A stretch of 64,000 bases of DNA from Micromonospora kangleipakensis (GTDB lineage: Bacteria; Actinomycetota; Actinomycetes; Mycobacteriales; Micromonosporaceae): positions 5,270,001-5,334,000 of the forward strand of contig NZ_SHLD01000001.1 of assembly GCF_004217615.1 (NCBI RefSeq), in the 5' to 3' direction. Of this stretch, positions 8,729-16,748 are shown piece by piece; the first letter of the stretch is position 1; each line of letters opens with the position of its first letter. Position numbers and translations under genes: made by a program. The notes under the pieces were generated by a model. The model searched no databases. It saw only the letters and a list, made by a program, of their open reading frames with translations, and had not been told where the DNA came from.

Positions 8729-9703
8729 TCAGCGCTCCGGCGGGGCCGCCAGCCCCTCCCGGTCGGCCAGTTCCAGCAGCGGCGCCAGCGAGAAGCGGCG
8801 CCCGTCCAGGCCCGCGTGCGGGTCACCCCGCTCGGCGAACCGGCCCGGCATGCTGAGCACGTCGAAGTCCTCGGGCCGCGCGTCGTCCAGCTCCGACCAG
8901 TCCAGCGGCGCGGAGACCAGCGCCGCCGGGGTGGGCCGGATCGAGTACGCCGAGGTAATGGTGTGATCGCGGGCCATCTGGTTGTAGTCCACGAAGACCG
9001 GCCGGTCCCGCTGCTCCCGCCACCAGGTGGTGGTGACCAGGTCCGGCAGCCGGCGCTGCATCTCGCGGCCCAGCGCCAGCACCGCCCGCCGGCACTCGCC
9101 GAAGCTCCACCTCGGTTCGATCGACAGGTAGACGTGCAGGCCGCGCCCGCCGGTGGTCTTCGGGTAGCCGACCAGCCCCAGCTCGTCGAGGAACGCCCGC
9201 ACCTCGTGCGCGACCGGCACCACCTGCGCGAAGTCGACGCCCGGCATCGGGTCGAGGTCGATGCGGAGCTGGTCGGGGTGGTCGACGTCGGTCGCCGAGA
9301 CCGGCCACGGGTGGAACCGGAGCGTGCCGAGGTTCGCCGCCCAGATCACCACCGCCAGCTCGCTCGGGGCCACCTCGTCGGCGGTCCGCCCGCTCGGGAA
9401 GGTGAGGTGCGCGGTACGCACCCAGTCGGGCGCGCCAGCCGGCAGCCGCTTCTGGTAGAAGGCGTCGCCCCGGTTGGTCTGCCGGGTGGCGATCTTCGCC
9501 CCCTCGAAGACGCCGCGCGGCCAGCGCTCCAGCATGGTCGGACGGTCCCGCAGCGCGCGCAGGATGCCGTCGCCGACCGCGAGGAAGTAACGGACCACGT
9601 CCAGCTTGGTCAGTCCGCGCTCCGGGAAGTACGGCTTGTCGGGGCTGGAGACGCGGACCAGCCGCTCCCCCACCCGGATCTCCTCGGCCGCCGTGGTCGC
9701 CAC
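8729..9703 (-). CDS. LigD-type polymerase domain protein (archaeo-eukaryotic primase fold)
   Basis: A 324-residue stand-alone polymerase domain of the kind fused to ATP-dependent ligase D in bacterial non-homologous end joining. Diagnostic segments are SSPDKPYFPERGLTKLDVVR, the ATRQTNRGDAFYQKRLP block, the metal-binding RIDLDPMPGVDF (catalytic Asp pair), and KTTGGRGLHVYLSIEP. C-terminal VFVDYNQMARDHTITSAYS completes the domain. No ligase or nuclease domain and no ku gene are present in the window. The start is a GTG at 9703. Actinobacteria often encode the Pol, nuclease and ligase parts as separate genes, so this probably acts in gap filling or ribonucleotide insertion during end joining. Confidence 0.9.
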   Translation of the reverse strand: MATTAAEEIRVGERLVRVSSPDKPYFPERGLTKLDVVRYFLAVGDGILRALRDRPTMLERWPRGVFEGAKIATRQTNRGDAFYQKRLPAGAPDWVRTAHLTFPSGRTADEVAPSELAVVIWAANLGTLRFHPWPVSATDVDHPDQLRIDLDPMPGVDFAQVVPVAHEVRAFLDELGLVGYPKTTGGRGLHVYLSIEPRWSFGECRRAVLALGREMQRRLPDLVTTTWWREQRDRPVFVDYNQMARDHTITSAYSIRPTPAALVSAPLDWSELDDARPEDFDVLSMPGRFAERGDPHAGLDGRRFSLAPLLELADREGLAAPPER

Positions 9704-9744
9704 GCCTCACACCGTACGACGCCGGCCCGCTCGCCGGGGACTTG

Positions 9745-10071
9745 TCAGCCGACGAGCAGGATGCCCACGGCGATCAGCGGCACCGCGACGAACAGGAAGA
9801 TGCCGACCCCGGTGAGCACTCGTCCGCCACCGGCCCCCTCCCGCTCGGGTGCGAGCCCGAACACGGAACGCGCGGGCATCGTCTCAATCCGACTCAGCGT
9901 CAGGTCGCCCGTCATACCGATCAGCGCGCCGACGACCAGGCACGCCACGCCGAGCCGGTGGGTGAAGTCGCCGCCGCTCACCGCCACCCAGACACCCACG
10001 CCGGCCGCGATCAGCACCACCGCGATGACGAAGAGCACGAGTGCTTCCCGCAACCCCCTGATGACCGTCAT
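9745..10071 (-). CDS. Small integral membrane protein of unknown function
   Basis: A 108-residue hydrophobic protein with three or four predicted membrane segments: ALVLFVIAVVLIAAGVGVWV near the N-terminus, LGVACLVVGALIGMTGDLTL in the middle, and GVGIFLFVAVPLIAVGILL at the C-terminus. A short cytoplasmic or periplasmic loop, rich in Glu/Gly/Arg, joins the last two. I do not recognise the family. The ATG at 10071 opens with MTVIRGLREAL. It stands 41 bp upstream of the LigD-Pol gene on the same strand but has no obvious functional tie to it. The plus-strand side of the following gap (10072-10269) holds no intact gene. Confidence 0.6.
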   Translation of the reverse strand: MTVIRGLREALVLFVIAVVLIAAGVGVWVAVSGGDFTHRLGVACLVVGALIGMTGDLTLSRIETMPARSVFGLAPEREGAGGGRVLTGVGIFLFVAVPLIAVGILLVG

Positions 10072-10269
10072 CCGCTCCCCAATTCTCGACCGAGACCGTC
10101 AGCGGCCGACCCACCAGCGGCCACCGGCCGGCACGGCACATTCTGCCGAGTCGATGCCCGCGCCGCTGCCCGGTTTCGGTCAGGTGCCCCAAGTGCTGCC
10201 TCCTCACGGGGGCCACCTCTCTCGATCGGAAGGGTTGACCATCGAGGACCGGCTGGCCGACCTGGTGGC

Positions 10270-11437
10270 GGCAGCGTCACCTACGAGGGGACCCGGGTGT
10301 ACGCCTCTCGCGACGGCGGGAGGACCTGGCGGTCGCTCAGGCTGCGGGACTCGGGGGGATCGGCGCGATCACCGTCGACCCGGCCGACCCGAAGCGGGCC
10401 TTCGTGGCGGCGGCCGGTTCGCTGTACAACGGCGGCGGCGACCGGGGCGTCTATCGCTCCACCGACGGCGGCGCGACGTGGCTGCGCCGCGGCGGCGGCC
10501 TCCCCGCCGCGGGCCGGACGTGGGCCGGATCGGGCTCGGCCAGTCCGCCTCGGACCCCGACCGGCTGTACGCCATCGTCAACTCCACGAAGACCAAATGG
10601 GCGTGCAGGGCGAAGACGCAGTGCCTGCCGGTCCGGATGCCCTCAATTTCAGTCATAGGCCGGTGGCAGACCGTCCGATGTGCAGCTCCGGTACAACTTT
10701 CGCGTCTACCCGACGCCGTGTCAGCAGCAGTCGCTGGCCCGGGCGTTCGGGTGCGCGCGGGTAGTGTTCAACGACGGGCTGCGCGCACGCCAGCAGGCCC
10801 CGCGAGGCGGGCGAGGCGTACCTGTCGGACGGCGAGCTGTCGAAGCGGGTCATCACGCAGGCCAAGCGCACACCCGAGCGGGAGTGGCTGGGCGAGGTGT
10901 CCGCGGTCGTGCTCCAGGCCCTCGCGGACCTGAGCACCGCGTCTACCCCAACTACGGCAGGATCTCCACGATCGCGCCGGCCGGCGACGGCCGGACGGTC
11001 TACCTGGGCACCGACGACGGGCGGGTCTGGGTCACCCGTGACCTGGGCGCCTCCTGGCAGCTGCTGCTCTCCGGGCAGCCCGGGTGATGGTCGACCCGCA
11101 GCGGGCGGACCGGGTGTACGTGACGCTGTCGGCGTACCGGACGGGGTCGGACCGACCGTACGTCCTCGGCTCGCTCGACGGCGGCCGACACTTCGTCGAC
11201 CTGAGCGGCACCCTGCCCAGGGCGCCGGTGAACGACCTGGCGATCGGCCGCGGCCTGACCCTCTACGTCGCCACCGACCAGGGCGTCTTCGTCAGCCCCT
11301 CCGGCGGTGGCGTCTGGCTCCGGCAGGGTCGCGGGCTGCCGCTGGTACCGGTCGACGACATCGAGTACGACGGGACGAACCACCGGCTGGTGGCCGGTAC
11401 CTTCGGCCGGGGCAGCTACGCCGTCCAGGTCTCCTGA
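10270..11437 (+). pseudogene. Degenerate BNR/sortilin-type repeat (beta-propeller) gene
   Basis: Successive pieces of one protein appear in different frames. They include VYASRDGGRTWRSL (near 10300), GAITVDPADPKRAFVAAAG (near 10365), GVYRSTDGGATW (near 10450), DPDRLYAIVNSTKT (near 10555), TVYLGTDDGRVWVTRDLGAS (near 11000) and YVLGSLDGGRHFVDLSG (near 11160). These are Asp-box/BNR repeats with SxDGGxxW motifs, as in glycosidase-like or sortilin-like propellers. At least three frameshifts are needed, near 10350, 10520 and 11085. The copy is also interrupted by an IS200/IS605 scrap at about 10597-10943. The longest intact piece (11084-11437) is the C-terminus, ending FGRGSYAVQVS. The 5' boundary is unclear and bases 10072-10269 show nothing certain. 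The gene is almost surely non-functional. Confidence 0.8.
10597..10943. mobile_element. Internal fragment of an IS200/IS605-family element (tnpA and tnpB 5' ends)
   Basis: On the minus strand, from 10656 downwards, the frame reads MTEIEGIRTGRHCVFALHAH then LVFV, the N-terminus of a Y1 (IS200-type) TnpA. On the plus strand, from the GTG at 10680, the frame reads QLRYNFRVYPTPCQQQSLAR and GCARVVFNDGLRARQ, the N-terminus of TnpB. It then shifts frame and continues as SDGELSKRVITQAKRTPERE and WLGEVSAVVLQALADL. So the divergent 5' ends of tnpA and tnpB, and the gap between them, are present. The catalytic parts of both genes and both element ends are missing. Host propeller sequence resumes on each side. 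Junction positions are estimates, good to about 15 bp. Confidence 0.8.
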
Positions 11438-11449
11438 GCGCGGCGGCGC

Positions 11450-11478
11450 GACCGGGCGGGCGCCACGCCCGCCCGGTC
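11450..11478. terminator. Strong hairpin terminator
   Basis: A perfect 13-bp stem (11450-11462 with 11466-11478) with a 3-nt CCA loop, between the propeller pseudogene and a convergent small gene. It is likely bidirectional. Confidence 0.75.
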
Positions 11479-11490
11479 ACCGCGCACGGG

Positions 11491-11730
11491 TTATCCCTTT
11501 TCCTGCTGCATCCGCTGCATCAGCATCTGCTTGCCCTGCTCACCGGCCTTGCGGTTGTTCTCCTGCATCTTTCGGAACCAGTTGGCGAGCTCGGTGTCGC
11601 CCTGGTTCTCCGCGTCGGCGATGTACGTCTCCATCCGCCAAATGTGTTCCAGCGAGAGCTGGATCGTGTGGATCAGGTCGTAGTTCTTGTCCTTGACCGG
11701 GCTGGCCGGTTCCTTGACCATGGTCGCCAC
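11491..11730 (-). CDS. Small conserved hypothetical protein
   Basis: A 79-residue hydrophilic protein, largely helical and rich in Gln, Glu, Lys and Met. Its C-terminus (KQMLMQRMQQEKG) is likely a charged helix, and the middle has IWRMETYIADAENQGDTELA then NWFRKMQENNRKAG. I do not recognise the family. The GTG at 11730 is preferred because GGAGG lies 6 nt upstream; the ATG at 11721 is an alternative. There is no signal or membrane segment. It is a single-gene unit, divergent from the phosphatase gene. Confidence 0.6.
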   Translation of the reverse strand: MATMVKEPASPVKDKNYDLIHTIQLSLEHIWRMETYIADAENQGDTELANWFRKMQENNRKAGEQGKQMLMQRMQQEKG

Positions 11731-11854
11731 GGCGCACCTCCCCATGTGTCGGCTTCCGGTGGAGCACCGCGCTTACCCGCCACCGCCCCCTTCACGCCCT
11801 CGGCGGCCCGGAGCGCACGGTTACCCGGCACGAGCCCCGGGTACCGGAGGGCGC

Positions 11855-12586
11855 ATGGCGGAACTGGCAACGCTCTGGATCGTGCGGCACGGCGAGAGCA
11901 CGGCGAACGTCGCGGCGACCGCGGCGGAGGCGTCCGGGGCCGAGCTGATCGACCTGACCCACCGGGACGCGGACGTGCCGCTGTCGGCCACCGGGGAGGA
12001 GCAGGCCCGGGCCACCGGCCGCTGGCTGGCCGGCCTGCCCGAGGCGCGCCGCCCCGACGTCGCGGTGGTGTCGCCGTACCTGCGGGCGGTGCGGACCGCC
12101 GAGCTGGCCCTCGCCGGCACCGGGATCCCGGTCAGCCGCGACGAGCGGCTGCGCGACCGGGAGCTGGGCATCCTCGACGGGCTGACCGGGCGCGGCGTGC
12201 GCCAACGGTTCCCGGCCGAGGCGGACCGCCGGGCCCGGCTCGGCAAGTTCTACTACCGCCCGCCCGGCGGCGAGTCGTGGACGGACGTGGCGCTGCGACT
12301 GCGTACCCTCCTCGGCGACCTGCGCCGCGACCACGAGGACCGGCGGGTGCTGCTCTTCGGCCACGACGCGCTGGTCTTCCTGCTGCGCTACCTGGTGGAG
12401 GGGCTCACCGAGACGGAGCTGATGGCGCTCACCCGGGAGCACGTCATCGCCAACTGCTCGGTGACCGGCTGGTCGGCGGACGCCGACGGCCGGCTGGTCC
12501 CGGACGGGTTCAACGACGTCGCCCACCTGCACCAGCAGGGCGCGCGGCCGACCAGGGAGGACGAGATCCATGCCGAACCGGTCTGA
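11855..12586 (+). CDS. Histidine phosphatase family protein (phosphoglycerate-mutase fold)
   Basis: A 243-residue branch-1 histidine phosphatase. The catalytic RHG motif is in LWIVRHGESTANVA near residue 12. The second catalytic His lies in VLLFGHDALVFLLRYL near residue 170. The phosphate-pocket Arg of SPYLRAVRTAELAL is also present. The ATG at 11855 has a GGAGG site 6 nt upstream. It overlaps the next gene by 17 bases and probably forms an operon with it. The family includes cofactor-dependent mutases and many phosphatases; the substrate is unknown, and the pairing with a NAD(P)HX repair enzyme is suggestive only. Confidence 0.85.
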   Translation: MAELATLWIVRHGESTANVAATAAEASGAELIDLTHRDADVPLSATGEEQARATGRWLAGLPEARRPDVAVVSPYLRAVRTAELALAGTGIPVSRDERLRDRELGILDGLTGRGVRQRFPAEADRRARLGKFYYRPPGGESWTDVALRLRTLLGDLRRDHEDRRVLLFGHDALVFLLRYLVEGLTETELMALTREHVIANCSVTGWSADADGRLVPDGFNDVAHLHQQGARPTREDEIHAEPV

Positions 12587-13439
12587 CACCCCGGTCATCA
12601 CCCCCGCGCTGCTGCGGGACTGGGCGCTGCCGGTGCCGACCGGCGGCAAGGAGAACCGCGGCACCGTGCTGGTGGTCGGCGGCTCCCGGTTCACGCCGGG
12701 CGCGGTGCTGCTGGCCGGGGTGGCCGCGTTGCGCGCCGGCGCCGGCGTGCTCCAGCTCGCCGCCGCCGAGTCCACCGCCACCGCGCTGAGCATCCAGGTG
12801 CCGGAGGCGCTGGTGGTGGGGTTGCCGGAGACCCCCGACGGGGCGGTCGCCGGCGACCGCGGGGACCGGCTCGCCGAGCTGGTCGGGCAGGCCGACGTGG
12901 TCACGGTCGGCCCGGGGCTCAACGACATCGAGCACACCCGTTCGCTGCTCGACCTGGTCCTGGGCGCCGCCGGACCGGAGACGTCCCTGGTGCTCGACGC
13001 GTACGCCCTCGGCGCGCTCAGCCACGCCCCGGACCTGCTGGTCGGCTCGGGCCGCCCGGTGGTGCTCACCCCGAACCTCACCGAGGCCCGGCACCTGCTC
13101 GACCGGGACCTGGGCGACGACCTGGACGCCGAGGCGGCCGAGGTGGCCCGCCGCTACGACGCGGTGGTCTCCCTGTACGGGCACATCGCCACCCCGGACG
13201 GGCAGGGCTGGCGGGAGGAGAGCGGCGACGCCGGGCTGGGCACCTCGGGCAGCGGCGACGTCCGCGCGGGGCTGCTCGCCGGCCTGCTCTCCCGGGGCGC
13301 GGCACCGGCGCAGGCCGCCTGCTGGGCCGCGTTCGCGCACGCCGTCAGCGGCCAACGGCTGGTCCCCCGCTACGGTCGGATCGGCTTCCTCGCCCGTGAG
13401 CTGCTCGACGAGATCCCCTACACGTTGGCCACCGTCTGA
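12570..13439 (+). CDS. nnrD: ADP-dependent NAD(P)H-hydrate dehydratase
   Basis: A 289-residue ribokinase-fold enzyme that dehydrates damaged NAD(P)HX back to NAD(P)H using ADP. The N-terminal PTGGKENRGTVLVVGGSRFT, with GAVLLAGVAALRAGAGVLQL just after, matches the nucleotide-fold start. PNLTEARHLL and the anion-hole motif GLGTSGSGDVRAGLLAGL, with its catalytic Asp, are diagnostic. It is the stand-alone C-terminal (YjeF_C) form without the epimerase domain. The ATG at 12570 lies inside the phosphatase gene, so the two are likely translationally linked. Confidence 0.9.
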   Translation: MPNRSDTPVITPALLRDWALPVPTGGKENRGTVLVVGGSRFTPGAVLLAGVAALRAGAGVLQLAAAESTATALSIQVPEALVVGLPETPDGAVAGDRGDRLAELVGQADVVTVGPGLNDIEHTRSLLDLVLGAAGPETSLVLDAYALGALSHAPDLLVGSGRPVVLTPNLTEARHLLDRDLGDDLDAEAAEVARRYDAVVSLYGHIATPDGQGWREESGDAGLGTSGSGDVRAGLLAGLLSRGAAPAQAACWAAFAHAVSGQRLVPRYGRIGFLARELLDEIPYTLATV

Positions 13440-13460
13440 CGGTTGTTGTTCGCCCGTTCG

Positions 13461-13480
13461 GGTGTGTGTAACAACACACC
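13461..13480. promoter_or_regulatory. Palindromic operator candidate upstream of the S8 protease gene
   Basis: GGTGTGT, a 6-nt spacer, and ACACACC form perfect 7-bp inverted arms. The site is 107 bp upstream of the protease start and 22 bp after the nnrD stop. It could bind a dimeric regulator; no terminator-like T-run or loop argues against that. Confidence 0.4.
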
Positions 13481-13586
13481 TCCTCCCTACGCTGAACCCT
13501 CGGAAGCGGGCAACCTGCCCGTTTCCCGCCGGTCCGCTCCCCGCCAGGGAGTGCGACCCGGCCGGAACGGCCCCCTGGGAGTCTGT

Positions 13587-15071
13587 GTGAAGAACCTCCG
13601 TCGCAAGACACTGGCCGCCGCGTCCGCCGTGACGCTCGGCGTCGGTCTCGCCGTCACCGGCGGGCTGGCACCGGCGGTGGCCACCGGACCGGACACCACC
13701 TTCCTGGTCCTCGCCCCGCAGGGCGCCAACACCGACCAGGCCGCCGCCCGCGTGGCGGCCGCCAAGGGCACCGTGGTGTCCACCTACGACCAGATCGGCG
13801 TGCTCGTCGTCCGGTCGACCAACCCGGGCTTCGCCACCGCGGTGGCGGGGGCGGGCGTCGAGTCGGTCGCGTCCACCGCCGGGCTGGGCACCGCCCTCGA
13901 CGAGGGCGAGACCGTCGAGGTCTCCGCGGCCGACGTCGCCAGCGCCACCGGCGACCCGACCAAGGAGCCCGAGTACGCCAAGCAGTGGGACATGGACATG
14001 ATCCACCTCCCGCAGGCCCACGCGATCAACAGCGGCAGCTCGAACGTCGTCGTCGGCGTGCTGGACAGCGGCATCTCCAGCACCCACCCCGACCTGGCGA
14101 CCCAGATCGCCAAGGACAAGTCCACGTCCTGCCTCGGCGGTGTCGTCGACACCTCCGAGACGGCGTGGAACCCGACCACCAGCGACCACGGCACCCACGT
14201 GGCGGGCACCATCGCCGCCGCGGTCAACGGCGTCGGCGTGACCGGCATCGCGCCGGGCGTCAAGGTCGCCGCCGTCAAGGTGGTCAACGACGACGGCTTC
14301 ATCTACCCGGAGGCTGCGGTCTGCGGGTTCATGTGGGCCGCCACCCACGGCATGCAGCTGACCAACAACAGCTACTACATCGACCCGTGGGAGCTCAACT
14401 GCCGCAACGACGCGCGTCAGCGCCCGGTGTGGCAGGCCGTGCAGCGGGCCATCCGCTACTCGAACAGCCGGGGCGTGCTCAACGTGGCGTCCGCCGGCAA
14501 CTCGAACTACGACCTGGCCCACAAGCTCTCCGACTACGGCAGCCCGGACGACGGGACGCCGGAGGCGCGGGAGAACCTCACCAACGCCTGCATGGACCTC
14601 CCCGCGGAGGCGCCGGGCGTGGTGACCGTGTCGGCGGTCGGCCCGACCGGTGCGAAGAGCTACTACTCCTCGTACGGCCAGGGCGTCATCGACGTGACGG
14701 CCCCGGGTGGTGACACCCGGTTCCGTACGCAGGGCGTGAGGTCAACCCTCACCGACGGCATCCTGTCGACGACCTTCAACACCGTCACCCGTACTAACGG
14801 GTGGGGGTACAAGCAGGGCACCTCGATGTCCGGCCCGCACGCCACCGGCGTCGCGGCGCTGGCGGCGTCGGCGCACCCGGGGATGACCCCCGGCCAGCTG
14901 GCGGCGTTCCTCGAGACCACCTCGGTGGCCCAGTCCTGCCCGGAGGGCGTTTACAACCCGGTGCCGTTGATCTCGACCGGCCCGCACGCCTACGACGCGA
15001 CCTGCTCCGGCGGCGAGCGTAACGGGTTCTACGGAGCCGGCATGGTGGACGCGTACAACGCGGTGAAGTAG
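13587..15071 (+). CDS. Secreted S8 (subtilase) serine protease
   Basis: A 494-residue subtilisin-like protease. The leader MKNLRRKTLAAASAVTLGVG then LAVTGGLAPAVA is a classical signal peptide of about 33 residues. A short propeptide region (FLVLAPQG to about residue 125) precedes the catalytic domain. The triad is visible: Asp160 in VVGVLDSGISSTHPDL, His201 in DHGTHVAGTIAAA, and Ser413 in GTSMSGPHATGVAAL. The oxyanion Asn305 is in NVASAGNSN. The GTG at 13587 was chosen because it puts the signal at the N-terminus and has GGGAG 6 nt upstream. It is an extracellular endopeptidase. A perfect hairpin terminator follows the stop, so it is a single-gene unit. Confidence 0.93.
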   Translation: MKNLRRKTLAAASAVTLGVGLAVTGGLAPAVATGPDTTFLVLAPQGANTDQAAARVAAAKGTVVSTYDQIGVLVVRSTNPGFATAVAGAGVESVASTAGLGTALDEGETVEVSAADVASATGDPTKEPEYAKQWDMDMIHLPQAHAINSGSSNVVVGVLDSGISSTHPDLATQIAKDKSTSCLGGVVDTSETAWNPTTSDHGTHVAGTIAAAVNGVGVTGIAPGVKVAAVKVVNDDGFIYPEAAVCGFMWAATHGMQLTNNSYYIDPWELNCRNDARQRPVWQAVQRAIRYSNSRGVLNVASAGNSNYDLAHKLSDYGSPDDGTPEARENLTNACMDLPAEAPGVVTVSAVGPTGAKSYYSSYGQGVIDVTAPGGDTRFRTQGVRSTLTDGILSTTFNTVTRTNGWGYKQGTSMSGPHATGVAALAASAHPGMTPGQLAAFLETTSVAQSCPEGVYNPVPLISTGPHAYDATCSGGERNGFYGAGMVDAYNAVK

Positions 15072-15090
15072 CACCACGCACGACCAGTGG

Positions 15091-15120
15091 TGGGGCCCGG
15101 CGCGATGTCGCCGGGCCCCA
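15091..15120 (+). terminator. Terminator of the S8 protease gene
   Basis: A perfect 12-bp stem (15091-15102 with 15109-15120) and a 6-nt loop, starting 19 nt after the stop codon. Confidence 0.8.
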
Positions 15121-15185
15121 TCCGTTTCCGCAGCTCATGCCCGGGGTAGGGGATCAGCGTCAGCCCAACGCCCTAGGAGGTACCG

Positions 15186-15686
15186 GTGTCCACCGACGCC
15201 ATCGTGCTGCTCAAAGAGGACCACAAGGAGATGCGCCGCCTCTTCCGGGAGTTCCAGAAGGCCGAGGAGGGCCCGGCGAGCCGGCGCCAGGAGCTGGTGA
15301 ACCAGATCCTCGAGGCCCTGACGGTGCACACCTACCTGGAGAACGAGGTGATGTACCCCGAGGTCCGCAAGCTCCTGCCGGACCTGGAGGACGACATCCT
15401 CGAGTCGTACGAGGAGCACCACGTCGCCGACCTGCTCTGCGCCGAGCTGGCCGCCATGGACGCCTCCGACGAGCGCTTCGTCGCCAAGACCACGGTGCTG
15501 ATCGAGAACGTCGAGCACCACGTCGAGGAGGAGGAGCAGCAGTGGTTCCCCAAGGTGCGGGAGGCGCTCGGCCGCAACCAGCTCCAGGAGATCGGCGAGC
15601 GGATGATCGCGATGCGCAAGGACGCCCCGCGCACCCTCGACGACCCGAAGGCCCGCAAGAGCCAGGTCGACGCCGCCACCGCCTGA
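15186..15686 (+). CDS. Hemerythrin HHE cation-binding domain protein
   Basis: A 166-residue four-helix-bundle protein. Metal-ligand residues are seen at regular spacing in KEDHKEMRRLFREFQK, ALTVHTYLENEVMYPEVRK, YEEHHVADLLCAEL and ENVEHHVEEEEQQWFPKVRE, the usual HHE pattern for a di-iron site. The GTG start at 15186 is preceded by AGGAGGT with a 5-6 nt spacer. The C-terminus (KARKSQVDAATA) is basic and unstructured. Proteins of this type are stress-linked in actinobacteria; oxygen, nitric oxide or iron handling are all possible here. It is flanked by terminators on both sides, so it is monocistronic. Confidence 0.88.
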   Translation: MSTDAIVLLKEDHKEMRRLFREFQKAEEGPASRRQELVNQILEALTVHTYLENEVMYPEVRKLLPDLEDDILESYEEHHVADLLCAELAAMDASDERFVAKTTVLIENVEHHVEEEEQQWFPKVREALGRNQLQEIGERMIAMRKDAPRTLDDPKARKSQVDAATA

Positions 15687-15700
15687 CCCCCGCGACCTCC

Positions 15701-15729
15701 CCGGGGCCCGGCCACCGGTCGGGCCCCGG
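15701..15729. terminator. Bidirectional terminator
   Basis: A perfect 10-bp stem (15701-15710 with 15720-15729) and a 9-nt loop, between the convergent hemerythrin and phosphoesterase stops. Confidence 0.7.
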
Positions 15730-15735
15730 CGTGTG

Positions 15736-16596
15736 TCACCAGGCCGTCGGCGGCGTCCCCGCCGGCGCGGGCAGAATGCGGCGCAGGGTGCCCGCCGGCG
15801 CCGACCGCTGCCGCCACTCACGCGGGTAGCCCACCGACACCTCCTCGAACCGCACCCCGTCGTGCCAGGTCGTCCGGGGGATGTGCAGGTGGCCGTAGAC
15901 CACCGCGGCGGCGGCGAAGCGCCGGTGCCAGTCGGCGGTGGCCTCGGTGCCGCACCACTGCGCGAAGATCGGGTGGCGCAGGATCCGGGTCGGGTCGCGG
16001 ACCAGCGGGAAGTGGTTGACCAGCACCGTCGGCAGCGCCGGGTCGCGCGCGGCGAGGCGGGCCGCCGTCGTCGCCACCCGGTCCGCGCACCAGGCCGCCC
16101 GGCTCGGGTACGGGTCGGGATGCAGCAGGAACTCGTCGGTGCAGACCACCCCGGTCCGGTACGCCTCGGCCAGCGCCGCCTCCGGGGTGTCCAGGCCGTC
16201 CGGGCGCCAGCTGTGGTCGTAGAGCAGGAAGAGCGGTGCCACCAGCGCGGGCCCGCCCGGACCGCGCCACACCGGGTACGGGTCCTCCGGGGTGAGCACG
16301 CCGAGCCCTCGGCAGCGGTCGACCAGATGGCGGTAGCGCGCGACACCGCGGAGCTGGACCGGGTCGGCCGGCGGCGTCCAGAGCTCGTGGTTGCCCGGGG
16401 CCCAGACCACCGTGGCGAAGCGCCGGCTGAGCAGGTCGAGCGCCCACTCCACCTGGGCCACGGTGTCGCCGACGTCGCCGGCCACCAGCAGCCAGTCCCG
16501 CGGCGACTCCGGGCGCAGCGCCTCGACGATCGCACGGTTGTCGGCGTGCCCGACGTGCAGGTCGCTGATGGCGAGCAGCGCCCCGTCCTCCCCCAC
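15736..16596 (-). CDS. Metallophosphoesterase
   Basis: A 286-residue calcineurin-like phosphoesterase. Metal-binding motifs are in the usual order: LLAISDLHVGHADN (D-x-H), VAGDVGDTVAQVEWALDLL (GD), WAPGNHELWTPP (GNHE), VLVNHFPLVRDPTR (H), and YGHLHIPRTTWHDGV (GHxH). All five blocks are intact. The GTG at 16596 gives VGEDGALLAISDLH, with metal motif I close to the N-terminus, as usual. No signal peptide is seen. The substrate could be a nucleotide, phospholipid head group or nucleic acid. It is divergent from glyA. Confidence 0.88.
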   Translation of the reverse strand: MGEDGALLAISDLHVGHADNRAIVEALRPESPRDWLLVAGDVGDTVAQVEWALDLLSRRFATVVWAPGNHELWTPPADPVQLRGVARYRHLVDRCRGLGVLTPEDPYPVWRGPGGPALVAPLFLLYDHSWRPDGLDTPEAALAEAYRTGVVCTDEFLLHPDPYPSRAAWCADRVATTAARLAARDPALPTVLVNHFPLVRDPTRILRHPIFAQWCGTEATADWHRRFAAAAVVYGHLHIPRTTWHDGVRFEEVSVGYPREWRQRSAPAGTLRRILPAPAGTPPTAW

Positions 16597-16639
16597 CAGC
16601 CGATCCTACGAGAGCAGGCCGGGGTCGACCCGGTAGGAT

Positions 16640-16728
16640 CGGCGCGGGCCGTGACTGGCGCGTGGGGATGGAGAACCATCGGGAAGCGGTCCCGTCATGA
16701 GGACGCCTGCCGAGCGCCTGGGCCTTCC
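16640..16728 (+). ncRNA. ZTP (pfl motif) riboswitch upstream of glyA
   Basis: The leader carries the conserved blocks of the pfl RNA in order and at the right spacing: GTGACTGGCG (16651-16660), then ACCATCGGGAAGCGG (16675-16689), then a variable hairpin, then CGCCTGGGC (16715-16723) as the 3' pseudoknot partner. The aptamer ends about 20 nt before the glyA start, next to its AGGAGG site. pfl RNAs sense ZTP/ZMP, which builds up when one-carbon folates are short, and typically raise expression of folate and purine genes such as glyA. The match is by eye, without a covariance search. Confidence 0.85.
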
Positions 16729-16748
16729 GCACGTCACCAGGAGGTCGC

